Source: a virus
Reading direction: 5' to 3' (one strand)
Virus record (IMG/VR): IMGVR_UViG_3300021962_000709
Location: 1 to 22,385 of that record
Length of the DNA stretch: 22,385 bases
In this document: positions 6,638 to 15,986 of the stretch, piece after piece
How positions within the stretch are numbered: the stretch's first letter is position 1
How the letters are laid out: each line of letters opens with the position of its first letter
Position numbers and translations under genes: made by a program
Notes under the pieces: model-generated
Told to the model about the DNA's origin: nothing
Databases searched by the model: none
The model's input: the letters and a program-made list of their open reading frames with translations, nothing else

Positions 6638-9600
6638 TTACGGTACAGGATTAAAAAGATCAGGATCAAATATATCATCGTAAATACATGTATCAGTTCC
6701 TAAAGCTTCTTTATTATGAACCAGTATTCCGTTTGCATAGTACGTATAATGTTCTTGTAATTTAAAGTTATACACTTTTTCATAAGCTCTATTACTATCT
6801 AGCTCTATATTACTAATTTCTACCTGTACTCCTTCTTGTGTTAGTAATATATCTCCTTTTTCAAGTTTAGAAACTTCAAGTTTATGATCTTTTTCAGTTG
6901 CAGAAGGTGAGTATGAACTCCACCCTTTACTTACTTCCCAGAATGGATGTTCTGTCGTAGCTTCTATAACTGTTTCATTACTTAACGTATACTTAACAAT
7001 ATCTTTCTTAGTTGGAGAAGTAATTGCTAATACTTCGCTAATAAGTTCTTCATCTGTTATTTCATTATAGGATAGTACTTTATCTCCTACTTTTATTGTA
7101 TCAATACGTACTGTTGACCTATCGGCAAGAGTAACTAAAGTATCTCCTGTGAAACAGCATAGATCTAATCCATCAAAATTATCTGGATCTGGAATAATAG
7201 GGGGTCTTAGTCGAATAGATGGTGTACAGTCGTTACTTTCTACAGCAGTTATTTGTATGAAGAAAGTTTCCGAGTATATTCCGTTTGAGTTAGGGTCAAC
7301 TTGTGGGTTAGCAGCTAAAAACTGATCCGAATATCTTATTCTAAATAATGCTACATTTCCTCCTATACTATATGGGTGGGAGAAAATTTGATTGCCGGTA
7401 GGTCCGTAGTACCATTCCCATTGGTATATTGGAATACCGTTAAACGGTCCTGCTAAGAATGTACCAGAGTTTGATGTAGAAAATGCACCTGGATTTATTA
7501 TGTTAGCGGGACGTACAAGTTGATCTACTACTGTACCTAATCCTCCTTCAACTGGTTCATATACTCTTATTCTGTACACTTCATTATCTGGATCTATTCC
7601 TGTAAAGAATCTTGCTAATCCGTAATTATACTCATTTGGTGTTCCAAAAATAAGTATATTATCTGTGCCTAAATACCCATTTGTAGTCCATCTACCTATT
7701 CCTCTTGTTACAATTTCGTTTACATATAGTGAAGATGTTACTACACTACATAATCCTGCTACAATTGGATAAGTAAATGTACATGTTAATGGTATTTGAG
7801 TATCTCTTACCGTTAGTGTATATGTGTCGTTTTGAGTACCGCCAAAGTATACACCTGTTGCTCCTGCAAGTAGTCCGTTGTATACCGATGTTGGTCCTGT
7901 ATTGTTTATTATGTTTAGAGTTACATTAGAGGAAGGGTTTTGAGACCCTGTCACAAACCATGATGTAACGTTATAAGTATCCGTTTCTTTAACACTTGAT
8001 CTAAAAAATCCTGATTGATCAATATCACATACTGCAACTTGTACATTAATTGATGAAGTACATATACTAGCAGTTACTCCTGCATTTGAAGCGGTTAATG
8101 AATGGGTAGAGTAGTTTGCATAATTATTTGTATTAAAAGGAAATGTATAACTTCCTGTAGGAATATTACTACTTGTTATCTGATATTGCATAGATACTTG
8201 TGATAATCCTGTAAATATTGCATTACTACTCCAGCTTCCTGAATCTAGGTATAGGGTCTTATTGCTCCCGCTATAATATATTCCTCCATTTACATTTGTA
8301 TAAGAGTTATATGGAGCTAATATACAGAGTCCTTCTGAATTTAACCACCTATTTACGTCAAAATTATTAGTAAAAAATGTTGGTGTTTTAAATAAGTTTG
8401 CATTATTAAGTTCTCCATCTGTTACTCTAATTGAACTGTTTCTCAATTCTCCGTCAAAACTAGCTTCTTGATGGGTGTGCCTGTTATCAAAACCTACCCC
8501 GAATGGTGTTTGAATACTTAAAATGTAAGAAGTGTTTAGCTCATCTCCTACTTGGCCTTGTGTTACAGTTGTATACACCCCACCATTACCTCCTACTATA
8601 AAACCAGTGTCAATTGAACCTGTATATTCTGGTCTTGATCCTGTTAGTATTACAGATTTAGCTTTATTTCTCTGAAGTAAGTATGGTTTAATAATTATAC
8701 CTGTATCTGCTGTTGATCTAGCAGGTATAAAGTCTTTTACCATTTTGAAAATAGTGTTATCAAAAAACTTAATCAGTCTAACAAAATCCTGTACATTATA
8801 GGCGTCTGATCCGCTCATAATTTGATCTGTTAGTAAACTTAAACTACTTGTTACATTTCTAGAAGGTCCTATATTGTAATAACTATCTAAGTATAAGTTT
8901 CTAGGATCTCCTAAATAGTTGTCTATATTAAAATTAGATAAAGATCCTGTTGATAGAGATTTTGAAATAATGTAATTATCTACATTATCTGTAGGAGAGA
9001 ATCCTATTTCAATTGGATGTAAGTCGTCTGTATATTTATACTCTCTTTTTACTGTAGAGGTATATTGAGATAATGTACTTCCAGTTACAATACTTCCTGT
9101 GTTATCTAAACGTACTTTATCTAAAGAACTCGTATAATACCTATAGTCTCCATAGAAAGGTCTTTCGTTTACATTTCTACCTCCGTATATTTTTATGTCT
9201 AATATATCTGAAGGAATTCCAAAGCAGTTTATCAATGCTCTTAAACCTCTTTCAGTTCCTTTTGATTTTAACAGTAAAGGAAGATTATGATACATTCTCT
9301 TATAAACCTCTCTTTGGTAGTTATCAAATGAAGAAGGTTGTATTGAAGCGTTTGAACCTGTTACTGATCCTGTTACATAGGTATTTATTACCTCACTTCC
9401 TGATTGGTAAGGTTGTCCTATAAATGATGAGAATAGATCTTCTACTGATTTATTTGAAGTATATAACTTTACTCCAAAATTTTTCAATACCTCAGCAACT
9501 AAGTCTCTAGATACTCCAAAATCTAATCTATTATCTGCATTATATTTATCCGATACTCCTTTTGCATATACCCACATATTGTCAAAATGTTGACCAATCA

Positions 9601-10894
9601 TATGGATAAAAGTTATATAACTTGCGTTAGAAGAATCATCTCTAAGATAAGAAGGTATACTGTTTATTAATATATTAGTGTTTGTAACATCGTATGTAGC
9701 AGCTACGGTTTGTTTGTTACTAAACCATATATCTCCTACTGAGGTTGTATCATTTATATACGGTTTTGTGTTATTAGTTTTTGGCCAGCTATTACTTCCT
9801 GATTCGTAATATAGAAATCTTTCGTAGTGATCAAAATTGTTTACTATACCTTTTACTAAACTTTCGTAATACGCAAGACTTCCTGTAGTTCCTAGTGAAG
9901 GTGTTGTAACTGTTTGAAAACTCGCAATTTGTGCATTATAGGATTGTATAAGATCAAACTTGTACTTAAAGTTTAATAACCTTTCTTGAGCAGATGAAAA
10001 ATGTACAAAATTATTGTAATCGTTATGATCTATACTTAGCTGTACCCCTTTACTGTTTACTAGTGAGTATAGTTCATTAGTTGTGTTAGAGATAGGTAAA
10101 CTTAGTAAAGTATCATAGTCATAATACCCCGTAGGTATTACACTCTCATCTATGAGGTCTAGGTTGAAGTTTGGAGATCTTAATTCTAAAGCAGGTACTT
10201 CTTCTGTTTCTAATATACTTGTAACTTCGTAGACTACACTATCGCTTACGAGTTCTACAACACTTACTGTAGATTTTACTGGAATATCTTCCGGTAATGG
10301 TTCGTATAGTTTTATGACTACTGAGGTATCGTCTACTTCTTGTAATGTATCAATATTTATCCCTATAAATAGATTGTTGTCTAATAAGTTTATTCTAAAC
10401 TCATTAAAGTATGACTGTGTTTCTAACCTTGTTTTTACGGCAGAGGTAAATGATAATACCTCCTCAGAAGTTAAATTAAAAGTCTTAAGTTTTAATTCTG
10501 TTCTATCTGGTGAGATTAAGTCAATAAAGAATTCAACAGTACTTCTATTTTCTGCATAAAGATCATCTACGAAGTTGTATAGTAGTTTTACATCTCCATT
10601 ACCGTACCCGTATAGTTCTACATCCGCAACCGGATCTACAGTTAGTACAGAAGCACCTTCTTTTCCTGCTGAAGCAGCATTACCTAATTCCTTATAGTTT
10701 ATATAGTTATAGTCACTTTCTATTAATTCTCCAGCAAGATTGTATATATGTAACTCTACTGAATGTTTGTTACTGTCAAATAGTTGATTTATCTGAAAGT
10801 TATTAACTAATGCAGTATCTTCTTGAGAGAATACTTCTATATTAGGTATACTTTGAGGTGTATCTTGATTGACTGTATATGTAATGTTTGTCAT
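6638..10894 (-). CDS. Large baseplate/tail structural protein with C-terminal Hint (intein-like) domain
   Basis: A 1418-aa protein. Residues 1-250 are mixed beta structure. Residues about 285-365 (NDYNNFVHFSSAQERLLNFK onward) and 520-575 (YQREVYKRMYHNLPLLLKSK, then GLRALINCFGIPSDI) are helical blocks that I recall from large structural proteins near gp6 in aquatic T4-like phages. Residues 780-1230 are beta-rich with Cys-containing Ig-like segments. Residues 1247-1394 form a Hint domain: it starts at Cys1247 (CFTGDTLVTLADRSTVRI), has TTEHPFW with the TxxH motif (His1316), and ends ILVHN (His1393-Asn1394). The next residue is Lys, and 24 residues follow. By synteny after gp25 and gp6 it could be a gp7-like wedge protein, which is an inference. 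The start overlaps the previous stop as TAATG. Confidence 0.85.
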   Translation of the reverse strand: MTNITYTVNQDTPQSIPNIEVFSQEDTALVNNFQINQLFDSNKHSVELHIYNLAGELIESDYNYINYKELGNAASAGKEGASVLTVDPVADVELYGYGNGDVKLLYNFVDDLYAENRSTVEFFIDLISPDRTELKLKTFNLTSEEVLSFTSAVKTRLETQSYFNEFRINLLDNNLFIGINIDTLQEVDDTSVVIKLYEPLPEDIPVKSTVSVVELVSDSVVYEVTSILETEEVPALELRSPNFNLDLIDESVIPTGYYDYDTLLSLPISNTTNELYSLVNSKGVQLSIDHNDYNNFVHFSSAQERLLNFKYKFDLIQSYNAQIASFQTVTTPSLGTTGSLAYYESLVKGIVNNFDHYERFLYYESGSNSWPKTNNTKPYINDTTSVGDIWFSNKQTVAATYDVTNTNILINSIPSYLRDDSSNASYITFIHMIGQHFDNMWVYAKGVSDKYNADNRLDFGVSRDLVAEVLKNFGVKLYTSNKSVEDLFSSFIGQPYQSGSEVINTYVTGSVTGSNASIQPSSFDNYQREVYKRMYHNLPLLLKSKGTERGLRALINCFGIPSDILDIKIYGGRNVNERPFYGDYRYYTSSLDKVRLDNTGSIVTGSTLSQYTSTVKREYKYTDDLHPIEIGFSPTDNVDNYIISKSLSTGSLSNFNIDNYLGDPRNLYLDSYYNIGPSRNVTSSLSLLTDQIMSGSDAYNVQDFVRLIKFFDNTIFKMVKDFIPARSTADTGIIIKPYLLQRNKAKSVILTGSRPEYTGSIDTGFIVGGNGGVYTTVTQGQVGDELNTSYILSIQTPFGVGFDNRHTHQEASFDGELRNSSIRVTDGELNNANLFKTPTFFTNNFDVNRWLNSEGLCILAPYNSYTNVNGGIYYSGSNKTLYLDSGSWSSNAIFTGLSQVSMQYQITSSNIPTGSYTFPFNTNNYANYSTHSLTASNAGVTASICTSSINVQVAVCDIDQSGFFRSSVKETDTYNVTSWFVTGSQNPSSNVTLNIINNTGPTSVYNGLLAGATGVYFGGTQNDTYTLTVRDTQIPLTCTFTYPIVAGLCSVVTSSLYVNEIVTRGIGRWTTNGYLGTDNILIFGTPNEYNYGLARFFTGIDPDNEVYRIRVYEPVEGGLGTVVDQLVRPANIINPGAFSTSNSGTFLAGPFNGIPIYQWEWYYGPTGNQIFSHPYSIGGNVALFRIRYSDQFLAANPQVDPNSNGIYSETFFIQITAVESNDCTPSIRLRPPIIPDPDNFDGLDLCCFTGDTLVTLADRSTVRIDTIKVGDKVLSYNEITDEELISEVLAITSPTKKDIVKYTLSNETVIEATTEHPFWEVSKGWSSYSPSATEKDHKLEVSKLEKGDILLTQEGVQVEISNIELDSNRAYEKVYNFKLQEHYTYYANGILVHNKEALGTDTCIYDDIFDPDLFNPVP
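6713..7156 (-). other. Hint / bacterial-intein-like (BIL-type) autoprocessing domain, residues 1247-1394
   Basis: The domain is about 148 residues long, the size of a mini-intein without a homing endonuclease. Visible motifs are the N-terminal Cys in CFTGDTLVTL (block A); VGDKVLSYNE; block B TTEHPFW with its conserved Thr and His; a KLEKGDILLT strand; and the C-terminal block VYNFKLQEHYTYYANGILVHN with His-Asn. The next residue is Lys, not Cys/Ser/Thr, so standard protein splicing is not expected. The layout is that of A-type bacterial intein-like domains, which cleave at one or both ends. The residue before Cys1247 is also Cys. Confidence 0.85.
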
Positions 10895-11232
10895 TATGTA
10901 GTAGTTGTTTCTAAATCTAAAATCTGTTGATTAGCTTGTAAAAGCTCTCCTCTTAATTGTGCAATTTCATCTAATAGAGGTTGTATTTCTTCTGTATTTG
11001 CTTCAAAATTTATTAATTCTGAGCTTTTTCTTACTAGGTATTCATGTGAGTTTGTTTCTCCTTCTACATCTATAACGAAATATAGTTTCTCATATAATCT
11101 AAAAAACTCATCCACAGTATCTGTATCTTCTACTGGTACCGGCTGTGTAAATGTAGAAAAATTTCTATCTACTACTTTTCCGAATTCAGTTGAATTGAAG
11201 ACGGTTTTTTGCATTTGTACATCGTTAGCCAT
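10894..11232 (-). CDS. Small phage protein with C-terminal coiled coil
   Basis: A 112-aa protein, MANDVQMQKTVFNSTEFGKV onward. Residues 1-60 are mixed, with the segment VDEFFRLYEKLYFVIDVEGE. Residues about 72-108 (EANTEEIQPLLDEIAQLRGE, then LLQANQQILDLE) have heptad-like Leu/Ile spacing and look like a coiled coil. It overlaps the end of the DNRLRE-like gene by 8 nt, and its stop overlaps the start of the 1418-aa gene (TAATG), so it is translated in step with both. I do not recognise a family. A small baseplate or assembly partner of one of the flanking proteins is plausible from position only. Confidence 0.7.
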   Translation of the reverse strand: MANDVQMQKTVFNSTEFGKVVDRNFSTFTQPVPVEDTDTVDEFFRLYEKLYFVIDVEGETNSHEYLVRKSSELINFEANTEEIQPLLDEIAQLRGELLQANQQILDLETTTT

Positions 11233-12346
11233 TTCTTATTACTTTAAATACATTCTGATTATCCACTACTGTAGTGCTTCCATCTAAAGTCGTTTGTACT
11301 AATATACGATAATATCTCTCTGGTTGCAAGCCATCCATATATACGTCAAAATAACCTCCTTGACTATCACAGCTTACTTTTGTAAATTCTGTATCGAAAT
11401 TAATTATCATCTCTTCTGTATTCTCATCTCTTATTCCCCAATAAGAACCTGAAGGAAGAGCGTAATTAGTCAAATACACTGAGCTAGTTGTAAATGTTCT
11501 AACTGGGTATTTTGGTTTTGCAGAAACTCTGAATCTCTGTTTTCCTGTATTTGTGTATCTTCCTGTATTATTTGTGATATTAATAGTTGAGATATTATTT
11601 GAAAGAACTGAAAGGCTTCCTGTATTGTAAGCGCTATCATCCCATTTAAAGTCTAAATATGGAGGATATATCGTATTTGTGTCTGCACTAAAGTATTTTA
11701 ATATTATAGAGGAAGTTGTATTAAATTCTAAAGCATCAGAGAGTTTTAATATTAACCCGTTATTACCGATAGTTCCTGCTTTCCAAAGCTTTACAGCTGG
11801 TGTTACATTTATGTCAATATCGTATGTAGAGTTCATAGGATTTGATTGGGTAAATTCAAGACTAGTTGCTCCTGAACCTGTATACCAGTTTCCTCCTCCT
11901 GCTTTAGATCCTGTAAAGGATCCTGTTACACCTGGTGGATATCCAGATAACAACCAAGGTGTTCCTGGCCCTGATTTTTGATAAATCCAAGAAACTCCAG
12001 ATGTATTTGTAGCGATGTCTCCATATTTTCCAATACCACTATCCCATCCTCCTGTTGCATTAGAGTAGACAGGGTAGGTGTATATAGTTGTACTAACAGG
12101 TATTTGGTAAGCATCAGCAAGGTATATACCTAAAGATGCACTGTAATTATTATTCCCTATTTTTTTATTAATAACATCAGCGATTTCAGTAGAACTAAAT
12201 TGTACAAGTATACGGCTTGCTTCTCCTACACCGGTAACACCAGAGTAGCCTGCTATTTCGATTATCTCATCTAATCCTGCATTAGATGAAGAAGCTTCGC
12301 TAGAAATAAATGTATCTTTTTCGGGAAATATTCTATATACTGCCAT
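11225..12346 (-). CDS. Virion protein with DNRLRE-like jelly-roll N-terminal domain
   Basis: A 373-aa protein starting MAVYRIFPEKDTFISSEASS, followed by NAGLDEIIEIAGYSG and ASRILVQFSSTEI. The sequence P-x-KDTFIs...N-x-G...e...RiLvqFd is the signature of DNRLRE-type beta domains, which are usually found in secreted or surface proteins. In phages, similar openings (FPEKDTTIYS...NTGIDEIL) occur in structural proteins next to gp6. A Trp-rich stretch (residues about 70-160) and a final Ig-like domain (VYLTNYALPSGSYWGIRDEN to the end) follow. It starts directly after the gp6 stop. The likely role is a baseplate component. The DNRLRE assignment rests on motif resemblance only. Confidence 0.7.
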   Translation of the reverse strand: MAVYRIFPEKDTFISSEASSSNAGLDEIIEIAGYSGVTGVGEASRILVQFSSTEIADVINKKIGNNNYSASLGIYLADAYQIPVSTTIYTYPVYSNATGGWDSGIGKYGDIATNTSGVSWIYQKSGPGTPWLLSGYPPGVTGSFTGSKAGGGNWYTGSGATSLEFTQSNPMNSTYDIDINVTPAVKLWKAGTIGNNGLILKLSDALEFNTTSSIILKYFSADTNTIYPPYLDFKWDDSAYNTGSLSVLSNNISTINITNNTGRYTNTGKQRFRVSAKPKYPVRTFTTSSVYLTNYALPSGSYWGIRDENTEEMIINFDTEFTKVSCDSQGGYFDVYMDGLQPERYYRILVQTTLDGSTTVVDNQNVFKVIRNG

Positions 12347-12347
12347 A

Positions 12348-14147
12348 TTATAATGTTGTTATTCTTCCTTTAATATCTGTATCTGGGAATTTTACTTCAA
12401 AGATCATAGGATCATAAGAAGGGTATACTATGTTATTCCTAGTAGCTCCGTTTATGTCATATGCATACTGTGAATAGTTTCCTCCCGATAGGTTGTTTAC
12501 TTGTATTTTTTGAACTGTCTGTACACCTGCTATTTGATCCAGTAATGTATAAACACTGGATAGGTTAATAGGTTGGTTTATATTCCATTTTTTAATATCA
12601 AAATAATCCTTCAATAACGTATTACACTGCAGTAATACATCTCTTCCTAAGTAGTTAGGTCTTACTACTATATCATATTGTACTTCTATATTTACAACAA
12701 AAGCATCTTTAATATTAATAGCATCTGTTAATATCATATATTCTGCTAAATATTTCTTTAAGTTATTTTTTAAAGAAGTTGGGGCTGTTATAAGATTACT
12801 GTTAAGATCGTATGCTAATGTATAAAGAGATAATGATAATGGATTACTATCGACTATGCTATCTGTACTTGAATTAGGGTTGGTTAATTGATCTTGAGTT
12901 ATATAGACTTTACTAACTGTTCCGTATTTTGCTGGAAGGGATAATGCTCTAACTGTATAATCCTGTAGGGTAACTGCTCTTCCCTGTTCATTAAATGCTC
13001 TTAAAGAATTTTGTCTTAATTCTTCTACTGTATCTCCATCCTTACCTCCTGTTGCAGCTTCTGGGTTGATAAACTCTATAGAGTTGGTTGGATCTGTTAT
13101 AGGAGTTATTATGTTTGTAATAGTATTTGCTGGTACATTAGAAGATACTCCTCCTCCTACTAGATACTTAATTGTTAAGGTTGTATTTGAAGGAGCTAAA
13201 CCATAAGTCTGAGTATGTAAGAAGTTAGAAGGATCATATGCATAATCTATTCTAGAAATTCCTTGAGAGGTTCCTAATCCTACATTAGTTGGGTCTGGTG
13301 TTAGAACATCATCGTTTTGTCCTGTGATTCCTGCACCAAACTGTATTTGCAATTCTCCTGTTGAGGTAAATCTTGTTACAAATCTTCTAGGTACTTTTTG
13401 AAGAACTAAATTATATGGTACTAATCCGCTATCTGTTCCTAAATTCTGATCATCTATAAAGACTGTATCTTGCCCTAAAAACGGTACTTCATACCAGATT
13501 TTATTACTACTATCTGTAATTGATAAAATACCTACTACATTTGTATCATTAATAGTAATTGTTTTAAACTTCTCTGCAGTTGTAATTTGTTGAGTAACTG
13601 TCTTTACTTCTCCAGAATAAGCTTTTCTAGTTTTTGATAATCTAAATTGGGTAGGAGAAAGTCCTGAAAGAGTTTCTATTGTTACTTCTGTCGGGTCGTA
13701 AGAGCTTGAGAATGTAAAATCTATAGGAGTGTCTATGTAAAATCTAGATTGACCTGATGTAGCAGAGCTTAGTTGTGTACCTGCTGGTATCTGTAAAGCT
13801 TGTGACCAGTCTGGCTGGTCTGCTATAGCTGATACAAGGTGTGATACTTCTATGTCTACTTCTGAGGCTGTTGTAACTTTTGGACGGTATCCCATCATAT
13901 AAGCTAAATTGTATAAATTTACAGGGTCTTTAGCATACTGTATGTATGTTTCTTGTAACTGTAAATCCTGGTAGAAAGATAAGATATCTCCTACATAAGC
14001 AGCCATTTCTATAAACATCATACCCGGTGAGGTAGGTGTAAAGTCGTTGTAGGTGTTTGGAAAGTAGTTCTTTGCGTACTCGATTAACTCAGATCTTAAA
14101 TCTGTAAAATCTCTTCCTGTATATTTTATATCTCTATCTTGAGCCAT
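12348..14147 (-). CDS. gp6: Baseplate wedge protein gp6 (baseplate J-like family)
   Basis: A 599-aa protein, close to the size of T4 gp6 (about 660 aa). The N terminus has the family's signature: KYTGRDFTDLRSELIEYAKN, then FTPTSPGMMFIEMAAYVGDI and LSFYQDLQLQETYIQYAKDP. The middle contains the J-like core, with YLVGGGVSSNVPANTIT followed by NPEAATGGKDGDTVEELRQN, the usual region before the conserved Arg-rich helix. The C-terminal part (VEVQYDIVVRP-like strands, then SVYTLLDQIAGVQTVQKIQV) also fits. In T4, gp6 forms the ring that joins the baseplate wedges around the hub. It follows gp25 with a TAATG overlap, which gives a classic gp25-gp6 pair. Confidence 0.92.
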   Translation of the reverse strand: MAQDRDIKYTGRDFTDLRSELIEYAKNYFPNTYNDFTPTSPGMMFIEMAAYVGDILSFYQDLQLQETYIQYAKDPVNLYNLAYMMGYRPKVTTASEVDIEVSHLVSAIADQPDWSQALQIPAGTQLSSATSGQSRFYIDTPIDFTFSSSYDPTEVTIETLSGLSPTQFRLSKTRKAYSGEVKTVTQQITTAEKFKTITINDTNVVGILSITDSSNKIWYEVPFLGQDTVFIDDQNLGTDSGLVPYNLVLQKVPRRFVTRFTSTGELQIQFGAGITGQNDDVLTPDPTNVGLGTSQGISRIDYAYDPSNFLHTQTYGLAPSNTTLTIKYLVGGGVSSNVPANTITNIITPITDPTNSIEFINPEAATGGKDGDTVEELRQNSLRAFNEQGRAVTLQDYTVRALSLPAKYGTVSKVYITQDQLTNPNSSTDSIVDSNPLSLSLYTLAYDLNSNLITAPTSLKNNLKKYLAEYMILTDAINIKDAFVVNIEVQYDIVVRPNYLGRDVLLQCNTLLKDYFDIKKWNINQPINLSSVYTLLDQIAGVQTVQKIQVNNLSGGNYSQYAYDINGATRNNIVYPSYDPMIFEVKFPDTDIKGRITTL

Positions 14148-14557
14148 TACTGTTCAAAGTTTATTAACAATTCGTCTTGTATGTTTGTCATGTTTATACT
14201 ATAGTTTATATATAGTGTAAATGTATTTGTATCTGGGGATGGTTGTGCTGTAATTTTATTAAGTCTTACATTTGGAAACCATTTCGTAACACCTGCTCTT
14301 ACAGCATCCTTTACTCTCTCCGAAGTATCTGTTGTACTTTGTCCAAAGATAAACTGTCTAAGTCCTGCTCCCATTTCTGGGTTTAGGAATCTCTCTCCTT
14401 CTTCTGTTAGGAAGAAATTTACTAGATTAGCTTTTATAGCTTCCCTGGTAGTGAAAGTGGTTGTAAATACCTGATTTGAGGTAAAAGGCAATCCTACTCC
14501 TACTCCAACACTTGGTTGTAAATCTAAAGGGTTTATCTGTTGTACTTCAAATGCCAT
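14147..14557 (-). CDS. gp25: Baseplate wedge protein gp25 (GPW/gp25 family)
   Basis: A 136-aa protein, matching T4 gp25 in length (132 aa). The conserved GPW/gp25 core is visible: TFTTREAIKANLVNFFLTEE, then GERFLNPEMGAGLRQFIFGQ and ERVKDAVRAGVTKWFPNVRL, followed by a terminal beta strand pair ending DELLINFEQ. It contains the family's N-x-L...T-x-x-GER-x-x-x-P-x-x-G-x-x-L motif. In T4, gp25 binds gp6 and helps start sheath assembly at the baseplate. It overlaps by one base with both neighbours (TAATG at 14557 and at 14147), which suggests coupled translation with gp6. Confidence 0.93.
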   Translation of the reverse strand: MAFEVQQINPLDLQPSVGVGVGLPFTSNQVFTTTFTTREAIKANLVNFFLTEEGERFLNPEMGAGLRQFIFGQSTTDTSERVKDAVRAGVTKWFPNVRLNKITAQPSPDTNTFTLYINYSINMTNIQDELLINFEQ

Positions 14558-14976
14558 TATGCTCCGAATCTTGCTTTATCTTTTTCTACTGATGCTTTAT
14601 AAATTGCTCCTGCATTCTTTGCAAAACTTAAAGTACTTAAGTCCAAACCTGGTGCTGGTCCTGCTTGGAAGCTTTCTACAGGATTCATCCCTAATCCAGG
14701 TGCTTGAACCATATCAGAGGTTGCACTTATTAAGTCTCTATACGTTTCTTGAGTCATAGAAGCTCTCGTCTCGTTTAAAATATCCATAATTGGATCTCCT
14801 GTTCTTACAGGTTTTACAACAGTTGGTTTGTAATTCTCGTACTTAGTAACTTGCTGCACTGCTGGTGCTGCTGTTTTTGTTTGAGTAAAATTCTCAGAAA
14901 GAAGGGTAGGTAGTTCTTCTCGAACAACCTCTCTTACTGCTTCTTTTATCAATTTTTTAAAAAGTTCTACCTTCAT
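14557..14976 (-). CDS. Phage protein with N-terminal amphipathic helix, unknown function
   Basis: A 139-aa protein. It starts with a charged amphipathic helix, MKVELFKKLIKEAVREVVRE, then ELPTLL. A Pro/Thr/Lys linker follows, and then a region rich in Met, Ala and Gly (PIMDILNETRASMTQETYRD, and MVQAPGLGMNPVESFQAG). I recall small proteins starting KLIKEAVREVLKEEL in marine phages near baseplate genes. No catalytic motif, signal peptide or membrane helix is visible. It lies between the 330-aa coiled-coil protein (17-nt gap) and gp25 (TAATG overlap). A small baseplate or assembly factor is the natural guess, but the function is unknown. Confidence 0.7.
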   Translation of the reverse strand: MKVELFKKLIKEAVREVVREELPTLLSENFTQTKTAAPAVQQVTKYENYKPTVVKPVRTGDPIMDILNETRASMTQETYRDLISATSDMVQAPGLGMNPVESFQAGPAPGLDLSTLSFAKNAGAIYKASVEKDKARFGA

Positions 14977-14993
14977 ATTAATAAATAGTTATG

Positions 14994-15986
14994 TTATGGT
15001 AATTGATTATCTATTCTAAATTTAATTTCATCTAGTAATACATCTGTAGATGAACTGAAAGATGGTTCTCCTCTCAGTACTATAATTCCTCTCCTATCTT
15101 TTGCAATAGCATACCTTCTAGGTGCTATTTTTGGTGAGTTTGGATCTTGTATAATTTCTAATTTATATCCTCTATATTCGTAATTAGGATCGATAGCACC
15201 TCCTGCACTATTTTCTAAACCTGTATTACCAATAGGTTGTGCTGTATTAATTAGGTCTTTTAATTCTTGTGATGAGTTGTTTGCTAAACATCCTTCAACT
15301 GCAATATCTATTGACTGTAGTTTTAACTTTAAATTTGTTAATACTGGTGATATTCTATTAACAGTTGAGGTAATTGCTGTTGCTTCGTTGCCAAATTTAT
15401 CTACTTGTGTATTAATTTTATTAATTCTATCACTAAATTTATTTAAAGTACTGATAGGGATACCTATTCCTCCTACTTGAGGAGGTATTATTGCTGTTGG
15501 TGCAGGTATTTGTTTTATAATCTGTATTGCTAATTTTAATGTAGTTACTGTGATATTCAGTTTAGTAGCTATTGGTTGAAATTTACTAACTCTACCTTCT
15601 ATTAAGGTAATCTGTTTTAAAAGATTATTCCTCAATGCAATTATTCTTTTAAGCTCTTCTACATTAGGACATTCATTTATAAACTTGTTTAAAGCTTCAA
15701 ATGCTCGTTGCTGTACGTATGCTATAAGCTTACCTCTCATAGTGCCGACCTGGCTTGCTACTACTGCTGCTAACCCACCTCTTACTCCTCCTGCTTTATA
15801 TGCATTTTTAAGCTTCTCGAAATCTTTTTTTAACTTATCAGCTTTTTTCTTTAACTCTTCTGCTTTCTTCTTAGCAGCTTCTATCTTAGCTTTTGCTTTA
15901 TCAAAATCTTCTTTCGCTTTTCTTGCACCAGCAAGTGCTTTATCTATATTCTGCTGAGCAGCTTGTGTTTCTTGTTGTGTTGCCAT
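14994..15986 (-). CDS. Coiled-coil structural protein next to the spike gene
   Basis: A 330-aa protein with three parts. Residues about 8-65 are a Lys/Ala/Glu-rich coiled coil (AKAKIEAAKKKAEELKKKAD). Residues 65-250 are mainly helical, with long Ile/Leu heptads and a Pro-rich break (QIPAPTAIIPPQVGGIGIPI). The C-terminal 65 residues form a compact beta domain (YEYRGYKLEIIQDPNSPKIA, then YAIAKDRRGIIVLRGEPSFS). The start ATG overlaps the stop of the spike/hub gene (TAATG). Elongated helical proteins beside the spike and wedge genes could be hub, needle or tape-measure-associated proteins. It is too short to be a full tape measure for a long tail. The exact function is unknown. Confidence 0.7.
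   Translation of the reverse strand: MATQQETQAAQQNIDKALAGARKAKEDFDKAKAKIEAAKKKAEELKKKADKLKKDFEKLKNAYKAGGVRGGLAAVVASQVGTMRGKLIAYVQQRAFEALNKFINECPNVEELKRIIALRNNLLKQITLIEGRVSKFQPIATKLNITVTTLKLAIQIIKQIPAPTAIIPPQVGGIGIPISTLNKFSDRINKINTQVDKFGNEATAITSTVNRISPVLTNLKLKLQSIDIAVEGCLANNSSQELKDLINTAQPIGNTGLENSAGGAIDPNYEYRGYKLEIIQDPNSPKIAPRRYAIAKDRRGIIVLRGEPSFSSSTDVLLDEIKFRIDNQLP

Noticed and set aside
6713-7156. Classical splicing intein
   Set aside because: The residue after His-Asn is Lys, not Cys, Ser or Thr, and no second extein of the protein's size follows, so cleavage is more likely than splicing.
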